A stretch of 16,674 bases of DNA, from the NCBI GenBank assembly GCA_937894335.1, contig CALCRU010000036.1:1-16674 (forward strand), written 5' to 3'. Origin of the DNA: an uncultured Treponema sp. (GTDB lineage Bacteria; Spirochaetota; Spirochaetia; Treponematales; Treponemataceae). The notes beneath the pieces were generated by a model, which saw only the letters and a list, made by a program, of their open reading frames with translations, was not told where the DNA came from and did not search any database. Shown piece after piece: positions 1 to 6,931 of the stretch; positions within the stretch are counted from its first letter, which is position 1, and every line of letters begins with the position of its first letter. The position numbers and the translations under genes were made by a program.

Positions 1-122
1 ACCCTGTAGACATACAGTCACCCAGCAGGGTGAGGTTTATTCTTATGCCTGCATATATTTAATATGAACGGAATTGCGAAAAGTGCTATAAAACGCATGC
101 ACGTCTCGGGAAAATTTTTTCT
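1..122. other. Unassigned flank before the first promoter
   Basis: No gene can be supported here. Two + strand frames are open from the window edge, ending at TAA 60-62 and TGA 65-67, so either could be the last 20 or so codons of an upstream gene, but neither tail is recognisable. On the - strand an ATG at 98 opens only 26 codons. ACCCTG (1-6) and CAGGGT (26-31) are complementary with a 19-nt gap, a weak hairpin that may be chance. Confidence 0.3.
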
Positions 123-151
123 TTGCCAAATTACAGATGTTGCCGTATAAT
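123..151 (+). promoter_or_regulatory. Sigma70-type promoter for the MBL nuclease-slyX operon
   Basis: TTGCCA (123-128) is followed by a 17-bp spacer and a perfect TATAAT (146-151). Transcription would begin near 158, giving a leader of about 30 nt. The leader carries a Shine-Dalgarno-like GAGGTGA at 178-184, close to the ATG at 188. This is the closest consensus -10 box in the window. Confidence 0.75.
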
Positions 152-187
152 GGAAAGAGGAGATGAAATAGGTAAGTGAGGTGAACT

Positions 188-1759
188 ATGGCAGTAACAA
201 GTTATTCTTTGGGAGCGGCACAGGAAGTTACCGGAAGTAAGCATATATTGGAAGTGGACGGACGCAGTTTTATGATTGACTGCGGTGCCTTTCAGGGTAA
301 GCGAGCAGAATCCGACCAGAAGAACCGCGACTTTGACTTTGCGGCAGACAAGATAGAAAGCGTAATTCTTACTCACGCCCATTACGACCACTGCGGACTT
401 TTGCCTGTTCTTGCAAAAAACGGCTACGGTGGAAACATTTATGCAACTCCAGCTACACGGGATTTGGCAAACATTGTCATGATGGACAGTGCGCGCATTC
501 AGGCACGAGATGCGGAATTCCTTGGCAAGCAGGCAAAGAAAAAGGGCGAAAAGTTTTTCTGGAAGCCCCTGTTTTCAGAAGCAGATGTTGTAAAGGCTGC
601 AAATCAGATTGTGTGCCTTAGCTACAACCGCAAGATGTTCATTGCACCAGATGTTCAGCTTGAATTTTTTGATGCGGGACACATTTTGGGAAGTGCCTTC
701 GCCTATGTTACCATAACTGGCCAGCGAAAAAATCCCATTACGGGACGGACTGAATCTAGTGGTATGGGAAGCGGAAGGCGTTTCTGGCACAGACTGTTTG
801 GAAGGGCGGACGAAGCCAAGACTGTAGGAGAAAAAAAGCATCATTCAGTAAAGAGCGGAGAAGCGGCTTTAAGAGGCGCCCCCTCTGACGAAATCCGCAT
901 ATTGTATACTGGAGATTTGGGACGAATAGGTAAGCCTATTGTTAGGGATCCGTCAACAAATTTCCCTGCTCCAGACTACATCTTTATGGAAAGCACATAC
1001 GGTAACCGCCTACACGAAAATTCAGAAGTTGCCATGAACGACCTTATTAGGGTTATACACCGTGCCGTAGAAAAGAGGGGAAAAATCATCATTCCTACAT
1101 TTGCAATCGAAAGGGCTCAGGAAATGGTTTACTATCTGCATCTCCTTGCCGACCAGAAGAAGATTCCCAAGATACCGATTTATGTTGACAGTCCCATGGC
1201 GGTAAATGCAACAGGCATCTTCCAGCTGCATCCCGAATGCTACGATGAGCAGACGACGGAACAGTTCCTAAAGCACCACAAAAATCCCTTCGGATTCAGC
1301 GAACTTACATTTGTTACAAGCGTAGACGAATCCAAGGAACTGAACAAAAAAGAAGGCCCCATGATTGTGCTTAGTGCCGATGGTATGTGCGAAGCAGGAC
1401 GGGTTCTGTATCACCTTGCAAACTCTGTGGGTGACCCTCGCAATACAGTCCTCATTGTAGGATACATGGCCGAAAACACTCTGGGAAGAAAACTCATGGA
1501 CGGTGAAAAGGAAGTGAAGATTCTTGGAGACTGGTACAATGTTAGGTGTAGCATAGAAAACATAAATGCATTCTCTGCCCATGCCGACTACGAGGAAAGC
1601 ACCGACTGGCTTAAGCAGATTGACACAAGCCGCCTTAAGAAAATCTTCCTAGTTCACGGTGAGCACGAAGCCCAGCTCTTCTTTAAGGACTACCTTAAGG
1701 ACAACGGATTCCCCAATGTGGAAATAGTAAAATACGGTGAATCATACAGTCTGGAGTAG
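188..1759 (+). CDS. Beta-CASP metallo-beta-lactamase-fold RNase (CPSF73/YSH1-like)
   Basis: A 523-residue cytoplasmic zinc enzyme, probably an RNA endo- or exonuclease. All family motifs are visible: motif 1 Asp31 (MIDCG), motif 2 HAHYDH at 63-68, motif 3 His165 (AGHILGSA), motif 4 Asp243 (TGDLG), motif A Glu268 (ESTYG), the beta-CASP motif B His465 (FSAHAD) and motif C His490 (VHGEHE). KIIIPTFAIERAQE at 299-312 is the typical beta-CASP domain segment, and the C-terminal RNA-metabolising domain runs from about 425. The substrate cannot be told from sequence; known relatives process RNA 3' ends or degrade RNA. An extra basic, Gly/Ser/Lys-rich stretch at about 178-235 sits between motifs 3 and 4, where relatives have a short turn. 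The start is fixed by GAGGTGA at 178-184. It is followed after 3 nt by slyX, so the two are co-transcribed. Confidence 0.92.
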   Translation: MAVTSYSLGAAQEVTGSKHILEVDGRSFMIDCGAFQGKRAESDQKNRDFDFAADKIESVILTHAHYDHCGLLPVLAKNGYGGNIYATPATRDLANIVMMDSARIQARDAEFLGKQAKKKGEKFFWKPLFSEADVVKAANQIVCLSYNRKMFIAPDVQLEFFDAGHILGSAFAYVTITGQRKNPITGRTESSGMGSGRRFWHRLFGRADEAKTVGEKKHHSVKSGEAALRGAPSDEIRILYTGDLGRIGKPIVRDPSTNFPAPDYIFMESTYGNRLHENSEVAMNDLIRVIHRAVEKRGKIIIPTFAIERAQEMVYYLHLLADQKKIPKIPIYVDSPMAVNATGIFQLHPECYDEQTTEQFLKHHKNPFGFSELTFVTSVDESKELNKKEGPMIVLSADGMCEAGRVLYHLANSVGDPRNTVLIVGYMAENTLGRKLMDGEKEVKILGDWYNVRCSIENINAFSAHADYEESTDWLKQIDTSRLKKIFLVHGEHEAQLFFKDYLKDNGFPNVEIVKYGESYSLE

Positions 1760-1762
1760 GAA

Positions 1763-1975
1763 ATGGATTCTGAAACTCAGGAACAGTTTGTCGCCCTAGA
1801 AACAAAGCTGGCTTATATGGAGGATTTTGTAAACCAGCTTCAGGGGGTTACGGTTGAGCATACAAAGCTGATTGATTCCCTTAGAGAAGAAAACAGGATT
1901 CTTGCCCAAAAGGTAAAGGATATGTCCGACATGCTAGAGGGGGACATTCCCAACAGGAGACCTCCCCATTACTAG
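1763..1975 (+). CDS. slyX: SlyX family coiled-coil protein
   Basis: This 70-residue protein is predicted to be almost entirely a helical coiled coil, with heptad-like spacing of Leu, Met and Val from about residue 8 to 58. It ends in the family hallmark Pro-Pro-His-Tyr (67-70). SlyX proteins are widespread, but their biochemical role is not established; the name comes from proximity to slyD in Escherichia coli. The ATG lies 3 nt past the stop of the nuclease gene. GGAG at 1753-1756 inside the preceding gene's last codons acts as ribosome site, so translation is probably coupled. Only 15 nt separate it from the convergent lipoprotein gene and no terminator is visible. Confidence 0.88.
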   Translation: MDSETQEQFVALETKLAYMEDFVNQLQGVTVEHTKLIDSLREENRILAQKVKDMSDMLEGDIPNRRPPHY

Positions 1976-1990
1976 TTTGTGGCATAAATC

Positions 1991-2704
1991 CTACTCCCAA
2001 GAAATGGAAAACTCACAGGATTCAGAGTCGCCTTCGTTAAAGCCGAATGTAAGAAAGTCCACAAGGGGAATGCTGTATGTCTGCACCGTTGCTGTCTGAC
2101 TTTCGCAATAGTAAAGACTGTGGGATTTTCGTTTTTTTCCTTTTGGCTGACTTAGAGAAAGGGTAACTGCAGAACTTTGCAGTTCATTTGCCAAGTCGCT
2201 ACCGTAAGCGCTTTTTATCAGTTCAATATATTCATCTCTGGAAAGTTCTTCTCCTGTAAAAATTGGAGCCATAAGAAGGTCAATGTAGGCCTTTGCTTCT
2301 TCAGACATGGACTCGTATTCCGTCTTTAGGGCTTGGGGAGAAAAGTAAACTGTTAGACTGTTGCCTGTATTTTTTATAAGAGCAGAAGATGTCTTTGGTG
2401 GCATTCCGGCTTCTGCAGAAAGTTTTGTGTCGCTTGATTCAGCCCTTGCGTTTATGTATCCGCCCTGAGTAAGTGCTTCGGTAATTTCTTTAGGGCTTAC
2501 AATGCTTTCTACCTGCTTACCGGAGCCTGTCATTCCAAACAGGGCCTTTATAAGTCCGCCTACAGATTGTCCTATGTCCATGTTAATGCTTATGTTGGTT
2601 GAGCTGTCTTCCTTTGCACTGACGGCAATATCTGCACAGCATCCCGTAAGTGCGAGAGACAAGAGGAGTAACACGCCCGTGTAGATTCGCTTAAATGAGT
2701 TCAT
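1991..2704 (-). CDS. Putative lipoprotein of unknown function
   Basis: 237 residues. The N-terminus is a lipoprotein signal: basic MNSFKR, a hydrophobic core, then LTG-Cys with the acylated Cys at position 22, so the mature protein should be membrane-anchored. After it come a polar beta-type segment (Ser/Thr/Asn-rich, 25-48), a Gly-rich amphipathic stretch (46-62), an acidic helical part (about 125-175, rich in Glu and Tyr) and a beta-like C-terminus with two Cys. I do not recognise the family. It lies 36 nt downstream of the NlpC/P60 gene on the same strand and is probably co-transcribed with it, which hints at an envelope role. The ribosome site is weak (GAAAGG, complement of 2715-2720, 10 nt from the ATG). 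Confidence 0.82.
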   Translation of the reverse strand: MNSFKRIYTGVLLLLSLALTGCCADIAVSAKEDSSTNISINMDIGQSVGGLIKALFGMTGSGKQVESIVSPKEITEALTQGGYINARAESSDTKLSAEAGMPPKTSSALIKNTGNSLTVYFSPQALKTEYESMSEEAKAYIDLLMAPIFTGEELSRDEYIELIKSAYGSDLANELQSSAVTLSLSQPKGKKRKSHSLYYCESQTATVQTYSIPLVDFLTFGFNEGDSESCEFSISWE

Positions 2705-2723
2705 GCAAATAAAACCTTTCTTT

Positions 2724-2741
2724 AGCGTAAGAGGTTACGCT
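2724..2741. other. Small intergenic hairpin at the end of the nlpC gene
   Basis: AGCGTAA (2724-2730) and TTACGCT (2735-2741) form a perfect 7-bp stem with the 4-nt loop GAGG. The stem touches the last base of the NlpC stop codon and lies just before the ribosome site of the lipoprotein gene. A T-rich run follows on the + strand only, so it is not a terminator for the genes it separates. It could lower lipoprotein translation or mark a processing site. Confidence 0.45.
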
Positions 2742-3355
2742 TATTTTTCGGGTGTAAGGGGAATGTCTTCTAAAGAAGAGTCGTCTGCAAATGTTTCTTC
2801 CGCTCCAAGGGATGCCTCTTCTGCAGCTTTTGCTTCCTTGCTTGAGGGCAGGATTCTTCCGCTTGCAAAGTAGTGGGTCTTCCAGAAGTTTTCGTCCATT
2901 GCACGGATTACTACTCCTGTTTCGGGACCATCGCTTACAGCAGAGATGAATACGCGCTTTCCCTCGTACTGGGTCATGTTTCCGTGGTAAACGCCAAGAT
3001 ATATTCCCACATGGGTAACCTTGTCTGAACTCATGTCGTTCTTAAAGAAAACAAGGTCGCCTGGTTCTCTTTCCTTTACCGTTACCGGATCTACCTTTTG
3101 GTAAATTGCCTGAGCTGTTCTTGGCAGCTGAATGTTCAGTCCGTAATTTGTTACATAAGAGACATAGCCTGAGCAGTCAAAGCCTTCTTCGGGAGTGCGT
3201 CCGCCGTAGACATAGGGTGTTCCCCTAAACTGCAGTGCGTAGTCAATGAAGTCCTGACGCTGGGTGGAAACTCTTTCCGTACCAAATGCGAAAGCCAGTG
3301 CAATTAATGCAAGAATCGAAATGCAAGAAACTCTAATAAGAATGCGCTTGTTCAT
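2741..3355 (-). CDS. NlpC/P60 family cell-wall peptidase
   Basis: 204 residues, a probable envelope-targeted peptidoglycan endopeptidase of the Spr/YafL type that cuts the stem peptide. An N-terminal hydrophobic segment (residues 5-24) is a signal peptide or membrane anchor; no lipobox Cys is placed correctly. The NlpC/P60 domain spans about 33-168, with RGTPYVYGG (44-52), the catalytic Cys61 in FDCSGYVSYV and His115 in THVGIYLG. Where relatives have FIHA with the third catalytic residue, this protein reads FISA, so Ser138 replaces the usual His/Asn/Gln. The tail from about 172 is acidic and low-complexity. There is no Shine-Dalgarno before the ATG; instead a -10 box lies 6 nt upstream, suggesting a leaderless mRNA. 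The lipoprotein gene follows in the same direction. Confidence 0.9.
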   Translation of the reverse strand: MNKRILIRVSCISILALIALAFAFGTERVSTQRQDFIDYALQFRGTPYVYGGRTPEEGFDCSGYVSYVTNYGLNIQLPRTAQAIYQKVDPVTVKEREPGDLVFFKNDMSSDKVTHVGIYLGVYHGNMTQYEGKRVFISAVSDGPETGVVIRAMDENFWKTHYFASGRILPSSKEAKAAEEASLGAEETFADDSSLEDIPLTPEK

Positions 3356-3361
3356 ACTGAT

Positions 3362-3390
3362 ATTATCGGTGCAAATGTTGAATTTTGCAA
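3362..3390 (-). promoter_or_regulatory. Promoter of nlpC, apparently leaderless
   Basis: On the - strand TTGCAA (3390-3385), a 17-bp spacer and GATAAT (3367-3362) form a good sigma70-type promoter. The -10 box ends 6 nt before the ATG at 3355, so the usual start distance places +1 on or next to the A of the start codon. The 20 nt before the ATG contain no AGGAGG-like site. Confidence 0.65.
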
Positions 3391-3422
3391 TAAAATTCGT
3401 TACAGTGGAGCATCATTCATAA

Positions 3423-3492
3423 GACAGTTCGAAGTCCTTCCTGTCGTTAAACAAAACCAGGTCAAACGATACGGAATCTCTCTGTCAGGAGG
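3423..3492 (+). promoter_or_regulatory. Structured leader with alternative hairpins before the queuosine-precursor transporter
   Basis: GACAG (3423-3427) can pair with CTGTC at 3441-3445, closing a 13-nt loop that starts with TTC, followed by an A-rich linker and AGG (3459-3461), which can pair with CCT (3436-3438) in that loop. The same GACAG can instead pair with a second CTGTC at 3482-3486, directly against the Shine-Dalgarno AGGAGG (3487-3492). The hairpin, A-rich linker and loop pseudoknot resemble the layout of a class I preQ1 riboswitch, but the linker is too long and the conserved core is not matched. I therefore call it only a candidate cis-regulatory leader. Confidence 0.3.
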
Positions 3493-3498
3493 TTTCAA

Positions 3499-4200
3499 AT
3501 GAATGAACTTTTACTAATCACTACACTTTTGGTTTCTTTTGGAGGCACGCTGCTGTTTCTGAAAGTATTTGGAAAAGGCGGACTCTTTGCCTGGGTTGCC
3601 GTAAGCACTGTGTTTGCAAACATTGAAGTTACAATCGTTGTAAACGCATTTGGCATGGAGCAGACCTTGGGAAACACCCTCTTTGCTGCTACCTTCCTTG
3701 CCACAGACATATTGAGCGAGGTTTATGGAAAAAAAGATGCACAGAAAGGTGTCCTTGCAGGAATTTTTACAAGCCTTACATTCATCCTGCTTTCATTCCT
3801 GTGGATTCACTACACGCCTGCAGAAAGCGACTGGGCAACTCCCTTTGTAAGGGGACTATTTACAAACACACCCCGTATGCTCCTTGCAAGTCTAATAGCC
3901 TATGCTGTTTCTGAGGCTATAGATGTATTCCTCTATCATGCCTGGTGGAACCTTACGGAAAGAAAAACTGGCAGCCACAGTAAAATGCTCTGGTTTAGGA
4001 ACAACTTTTCTACGCTGATTTCTCAGTTTGTAAACATAGTTCTGTTCAATTTTGGTGCGTTCTGGGGCATCTACAGCTTTAAGGAACTCCTTGCCATTAC
4101 TGGCGCCTGCTATGTCATATATGTAGTAACAAGCCTTTTGGACACGCCTTTTGTTTATCTAGCCCGTAAAATAGCCACAAAACCTGAATCCGTGCAATAG
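3499..4200 (+). CDS. yhhQ: Queuosine precursor transporter (YhhQ/VUT family)
   Basis: 233 residues with about six predicted membrane segments (roughly 3-22, 33-50, 85-104, 125-147, 172-192, 196-217). The family (ECF-like vitamin-uptake related, COG1738) brings preQ0 or preQ1 into the cell for queuosine-modified tRNA. Signature sequences are visible: ATFLATDILSEVYGKK at 64-79, the SEAIDVFLYH segment at 138-147 and RNNFSTLISQ at 167-176 with the conserved Arg and Gln. The ATG is fixed by a strong AGGAGG at 3487-3492 with 6-nt spacing. It is transcribed alone, divergent from nlpC, with a structured leader and a hairpin just after the stop. No queuosine biosynthesis gene is next to it. Confidence 0.93.
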   Translation: MNELLLITTLLVSFGGTLLFLKVFGKGGLFAWVAVSTVFANIEVTIVVNAFGMEQTLGNTLFAATFLATDILSEVYGKKDAQKGVLAGIFTSLTFILLSFLWIHYTPAESDWATPFVRGLFTNTPRMLLASLIAYAVSEAIDVFLYHAWWNLTERKTGSHSKMLWFRNNFSTLISQFVNIVLFNFGAFWGIYSFKELLAITGACYVIYVVTSLLDTPFVYLARKIATKPESVQ

Positions 4201-4206
4201 GAGCTG

Positions 4207-4245
4207 TTTTTGCGCAACGCAACTTGTAACCGTGTTGCGCAAAAA
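4207..4245. other. 12-bp hairpin just after yhhQ
   Basis: TTTTTGCGCAAC (4207-4218) is perfectly complementary to GTTGCGCAAAAA (4234-4245) around a 15-nt loop. It starts 7 nt after the stop codon and must help end or protect the yhhQ transcript. It is not a classic terminator: the T-tract is on the 5' side of the stem on both strands and no T-run follows. The inner GCAAC...CCGT-GTTGC resembles the small hairpin at 7860-7875 in the repeats after the sugar operon. Confidence 0.6.
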
Positions 4246-4299
4246 TCCTCTTAAAATTTAATAAAAGTTAAGTAATCCAATTTATAACCTATGGAAGTT

Positions 4300-4317
4300 T
4301 TAAGTAAATTTACTTAA
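4300..4317. promoter_or_regulatory. Perfect 18-bp palindrome upstream of the sugar operon
   Basis: TTAAGTAAATTTACTTAA is a perfect inverted repeat in an AT-rich region. A second copy of the half-site, TTAAGTAA, stands alone at 4268-4275, 32 bp upstream and so about three helical turns away. The palindrome lies about 58 bp before the -35 box of the sugar operon, fitting an activator or cooperative regulator site better than a steric repressor site. The binding protein is not known. Confidence 0.5.
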
Positions 4318-4374
4318 TAACATGATTTTCCCTTGTTTTTTTGACCAAAAACATTATTTCTTTTTATTAAAAAC

Positions 4375-4402
4375 TTGACAAATCAAAAATAAGGTGTAGA
4401 AT
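4375..4402 (+). promoter_or_regulatory. Promoter of the sugar ABC operon
   Basis: A perfect -35 TTGACA (4375-4380), a 16-bp spacer and TAGAAT (4397-4402). Transcription from about 4409 gives a leader of roughly 109 nt. The AT-rich DNA upstream could act as an UP element. A weaker TTGACC at 4341-4346 has no convincing -10 box. Confidence 0.7.
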
Positions 4403-4408
4403 AAAATT

Positions 4409-4510
4409 ATGTTAGGGTGAATTCAGCAAAAGGGAATGAGCCTTGACGGCGGGAAACCGCAAAAAAAATGCCTAAAAAAAGGGTTGTTCATACAGAACCA
4501 AACAGGAGGT
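4409..4510 (+). promoter_or_regulatory. Long leader of the binding-protein mRNA with a GNRA hairpin
   Basis: The leader contains a stable hairpin, GCGG (4449-4452), loop GAAA (4453-4456), CCGC (4457-4460), followed by A-rich single-stranded stretches and a strong ribosome site AGGAGGT (4504-4510). GTTC and GAAC (around 4484-4498) can form a second small hairpin. I could not match it to a riboswitch class. The simplest reading is mRNA stability or efficient initiation for an abundant protein. Confidence 0.4.
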
Positions 4511-4517
4511 AAATTGT

Positions 4518-5819
4518 ATGAAAAAAATGTTGGTAGCTGGTGCTGCACTCGTCCTTGCAGCAGCTTGCGTATTTACAAGTTGTGGACAGAAAAAAGAAGC
4601 ATCTGGAAAAGTTCTTAACATCTATGCATGGAACGAAGAATTCCAGAGCCGCTTTAACGACTACTATGTTAAAGCAGGAAAACTTCCTTCAGATGTTACT
4701 GTAAACTTTGTTATCACTCCTAACGAGAACAATGCTTACCAGAACAAGCTTGATGAAGTTCTTCTTCAGCAGAAAAGCGCAAAGGCTGACGAGAAGGTAG
4801 ATATCTTCCTCGTAGAAGCTGACTACGCTCTCAAGTATGTTGACACAGCATACACACTTGATGTACAGAAAGACATTGGTCTTACAGCAGCTGATCTTGC
4901 TAACCAGTACAAGTACACAAAAGATGTTATGACAGACAGCAAGGGAGCACTTAAGGGTGTTTCTTGGCAGGCATGTCCAGCTGGTATGGTTTATCGCCGC
5001 TCAATTGCTAAAGACCTCTTTGGTACAGACGATCCCGATACAGTACAGTCAAAAGTTTCTGACTGGACAAAGTTCAACGCTGTAGCAGCACAGGCAAAGT
5101 CAAAGGGATACTTCATGGTATCTGGCTATGACGATACATTCCGCATCTTCAGCGACAATGTAACTTCTCCGTGGGTTGTTAACAACAAGATCGTTATCGA
5201 TCCTGCTATCCGCGAATGGGTTGCACAGACTAAGGAATTCACAGACAAGGGTTACAACAACAAGACTTCTCTGTGGTCAGCTGAATGGACAAACGGTATG
5301 ATGATGGATGCTAAGGTATTCTCATACTTCGGACCTGGCTGGCTCATCGACTTCTGTATGCAGGACGGAACTGAAGGTTCTGCTGCAACAGCTGGTGACT
5401 GGGCATTCTGCAAAGGACCTCAGGGATTCTCTTGGGGTGGAACTTGGATCTGCGGTGCTGCTGGTTCAGACAACATCGACCTGATCAAAGACATCATGCT
5501 CACACTTACTTGCGATGCAGACACAATGACAAAGCTTGCTAAGGAAACTGGCGACTTCGCAAACAACGAAAAGGCTATGAACGCTGTAGCAAACAGCGAC
5601 TACTCTGACCATGTTCTTGGCGGACAGAACCACATTGCACTCCTTCTTGGAAACGCAAAGTCTATCGACAAGAGCAACATGTCTGCTTATGACCAGGGTA
5701 TGAACGAAAAGCTTCAGACCGCTATGAGCGACTACTTCAACGGAAATGTTGATGAAGCAACTGCTTGGGATAACTTCTACAAGGCTGTTCTTGAGATGTA
5801 TCCTAACCTTTCTCGCTAA
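4518..5819 (+). CDS. Sugar ABC transporter, substrate-binding lipoprotein
   Basis: 433 residues, the extracytoplasmic receptor of the importer encoded with the next two genes. The signal peptide MKKMLVAGAALVLAAACVFT is followed by Ser-Cys-Gly, with the lipidated Cys at 22 (FTS-C, a relaxed lipobox as in spirochaetes). The mature part has the family 1 extracellular solute-binding fold: a first strand LNIYAWNEEFQ at 34-44, an acidic VDIFLVEADYALKYV strand-helix, and a Trp-rich binding region in the second half. Aromatic residues at several pocket positions suggest a carbohydrate ligand, but the sugar cannot be named. Codon choice is visibly more biased (TTC, AAC, GAC, CTT/CTC) than in neighbouring genes, as expected for a highly expressed gene. 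It has the strongest ribosome site here (AGGAGGT) and its own terminator. Confidence 0.93.
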   Translation: MKKMLVAGAALVLAAACVFTSCGQKKEASGKVLNIYAWNEEFQSRFNDYYVKAGKLPSDVTVNFVITPNENNAYQNKLDEVLLQQKSAKADEKVDIFLVEADYALKYVDTAYTLDVQKDIGLTAADLANQYKYTKDVMTDSKGALKGVSWQACPAGMVYRRSIAKDLFGTDDPDTVQSKVSDWTKFNAVAAQAKSKGYFMVSGYDDTFRIFSDNVTSPWVVNNKIVIDPAIREWVAQTKEFTDKGYNNKTSLWSAEWTNGMMMDAKVFSYFGPGWLIDFCMQDGTEGSAATAGDWAFCKGPQGFSWGGTWICGAAGSDNIDLIKDIMLTLTCDADTMTKLAKETGDFANNEKAMNAVANSDYSDHVLGGQNHIALLLGNAKSIDKSNMSAYDQGMNEKLQTAMSDYFNGNVDEATAWDNFYKAVLEMYPNLSR

Positions 5820-5846
5820 GTCTAGCGTAGATTGGTAAAGCTGGAG

Positions 5847-5887
5847 GGGCTGCCCTTACTGTTTAGAGGTGGGGCAGCCCTTTTTTT
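5847..5887 (+). terminator. Intrinsic terminator between the binding protein and permease genes
   Basis: GGGCTGCCC (5847-5855) pairs perfectly with GGGCAGCCC (5872-5880), loop 16 nt, followed by seven T (5881-5887). No clear promoter is seen between it and the first permease (5978), so it probably acts as a partial terminator giving much more binding protein than permease. It may also protect the 3' end of the short mRNA. Confidence 0.85.
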
Positions 5888-5977
5888 CAAAACTTAAAAT
5901 TTATGAAAACAGAATAATAGTTTAAAAGTCAAAAAGCTTACAAACTATCATGATTTTTCAGAATAAATGAGGATGCC

Positions 5978-6922
5978 ATGTCAGAAAAAACAGAAGTGCA
6001 AATTGCAAAACCGCTAAAGAAGCATAAGAGCGTCCAGTATGATCGCTGGGGTTACTTCTTTATTGCTCCCTTCTTCATTGTGTATATAATTTTCTCCCTT
6101 ATTCCATTGCTGTCTACTTTCGTCTACAGTTTTACAGAAAACTATCGCGTAGGACTTATGGAAGTTGGACCAACTTTTATCGGTTTAGAAAACTATAAGA
6201 GCGTTTTCCAGAGCGACATCCTTAAGTATCTTGGAAACACTGTAATCATGTGGATCCTTGGCTTTGTTCCACAGATTGTTATTTCGCTTATCTTGGGCGT
6301 ATGGTTTACAAACACAGAACTCCGCCTCAAGTTTCAGCAGTTCTTTAAAACAGTAATTTACATGCCAAACCTGATTATGGCTTCGGCATTTTCTATGTTG
6401 TTCTTCGCACTGTTTAGCGATAACGGTCCTATGAACCAGATGTTCATGTCTTTCGGTTGGATTGAAGAAAATATTCGCTTCTTTACATACACCAGTTGGA
6501 CAAGGGGTCTTGTTGCCACAATGAACTTCCTTATGTGGTACGGTAACACAACCATCCTTCTGATGGCTGGTATCATGGGTATTGACGACAGCTTGTTCGA
6601 AGCAGCTCGTATAGACGGTGCTTCTCCTGTTCAGGTCTTCTTCAAGGTAACCATGCCGCTCCTGCTCCCAATCTTCGTATATGTTCTTATTACATCAATG
6701 ATTGGTGGTATTCAGATGTTCGATGTTCCACAGATTTTGACAAAGGGCGAAGGCCTTCCAAACCGTACAACAATGACTGCAATCATGTACTTGAACAAGC
6801 ACTTGTACAGCAAGAACTACGGTATGGCAGGTGCAGTTTCTGTACTTCTCTTCATTCTGACTGCAATTCTGGGTATGTTCTCTTACCAGTCAACCATGAG
6901 CAAGTACTCTAACAAGAGATAG
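5978..6922 (+). CDS. Sugar ABC transporter permease, MalF/UgpA type
   Basis: 314 residues with six predicted membrane segments and a charged 24-residue cytoplasmic N-terminus. The binding-protein-dependent transport domain contains the EAA loop at 208-231 (EAARIDGASPVQVFFKVTMP, then LLLP), the helix that contacts the ATPase. It forms a heterodimer with the next gene product and takes its substrate from the lipoprotein encoded upstream. Ribosome site GAGGA at 5969-5973. The 158 nt before it hold the terminator and an AT-rich stretch with no convincing promoter. No ATP-binding subunit is encoded nearby, so a shared MsmK/UgpC-like ATPase elsewhere is inferred. Confidence 0.93.
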   Translation: MSEKTEVQIAKPLKKHKSVQYDRWGYFFIAPFFIVYIIFSLIPLLSTFVYSFTENYRVGLMEVGPTFIGLENYKSVFQSDILKYLGNTVIMWILGFVPQIVISLILGVWFTNTELRLKFQQFFKTVIYMPNLIMASAFSMLFFALFSDNGPMNQMFMSFGWIEENIRFFTYTSWTRGLVATMNFLMWYGNTTILLMAGIMGIDDSLFEAARIDGASPVQVFFKVTMPLLLPIFVYVLITSMIGGIQMFDVPQILTKGEGLPNRTTMTAIMYLNKHLYSKNYGMAGAVSVLLFILTAILGMFSYQSTMSKYSNKR

Positions 6923-6931
6923 GAGATAAAT

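Noticed and set aside
18..98. Short - strand frame with a signal-peptide-like start (MRFIALFAIPF)
   Set aside because: Only 26 codons before TGA, no ribosome site and no clear promoter; chance AT-rich hydrophobic codons explain it.
3423..3463. Firm preQ1 class I riboswitch call
   Set aside because: The linker before the pseudoknot strand is 13 nt rather than about 6-8 and the conserved loop core is absent; kept only as a candidate leader.
4207..4245. Standard intrinsic terminator of yhhQ
   Set aside because: No T-run follows the stem on the + strand; the T-tract is on the 5' side.
4436..4618. 60-aa frame overlapping the binding-protein start
   Set aside because: It covers the leader and signal peptide in another frame and has no ribosome site.
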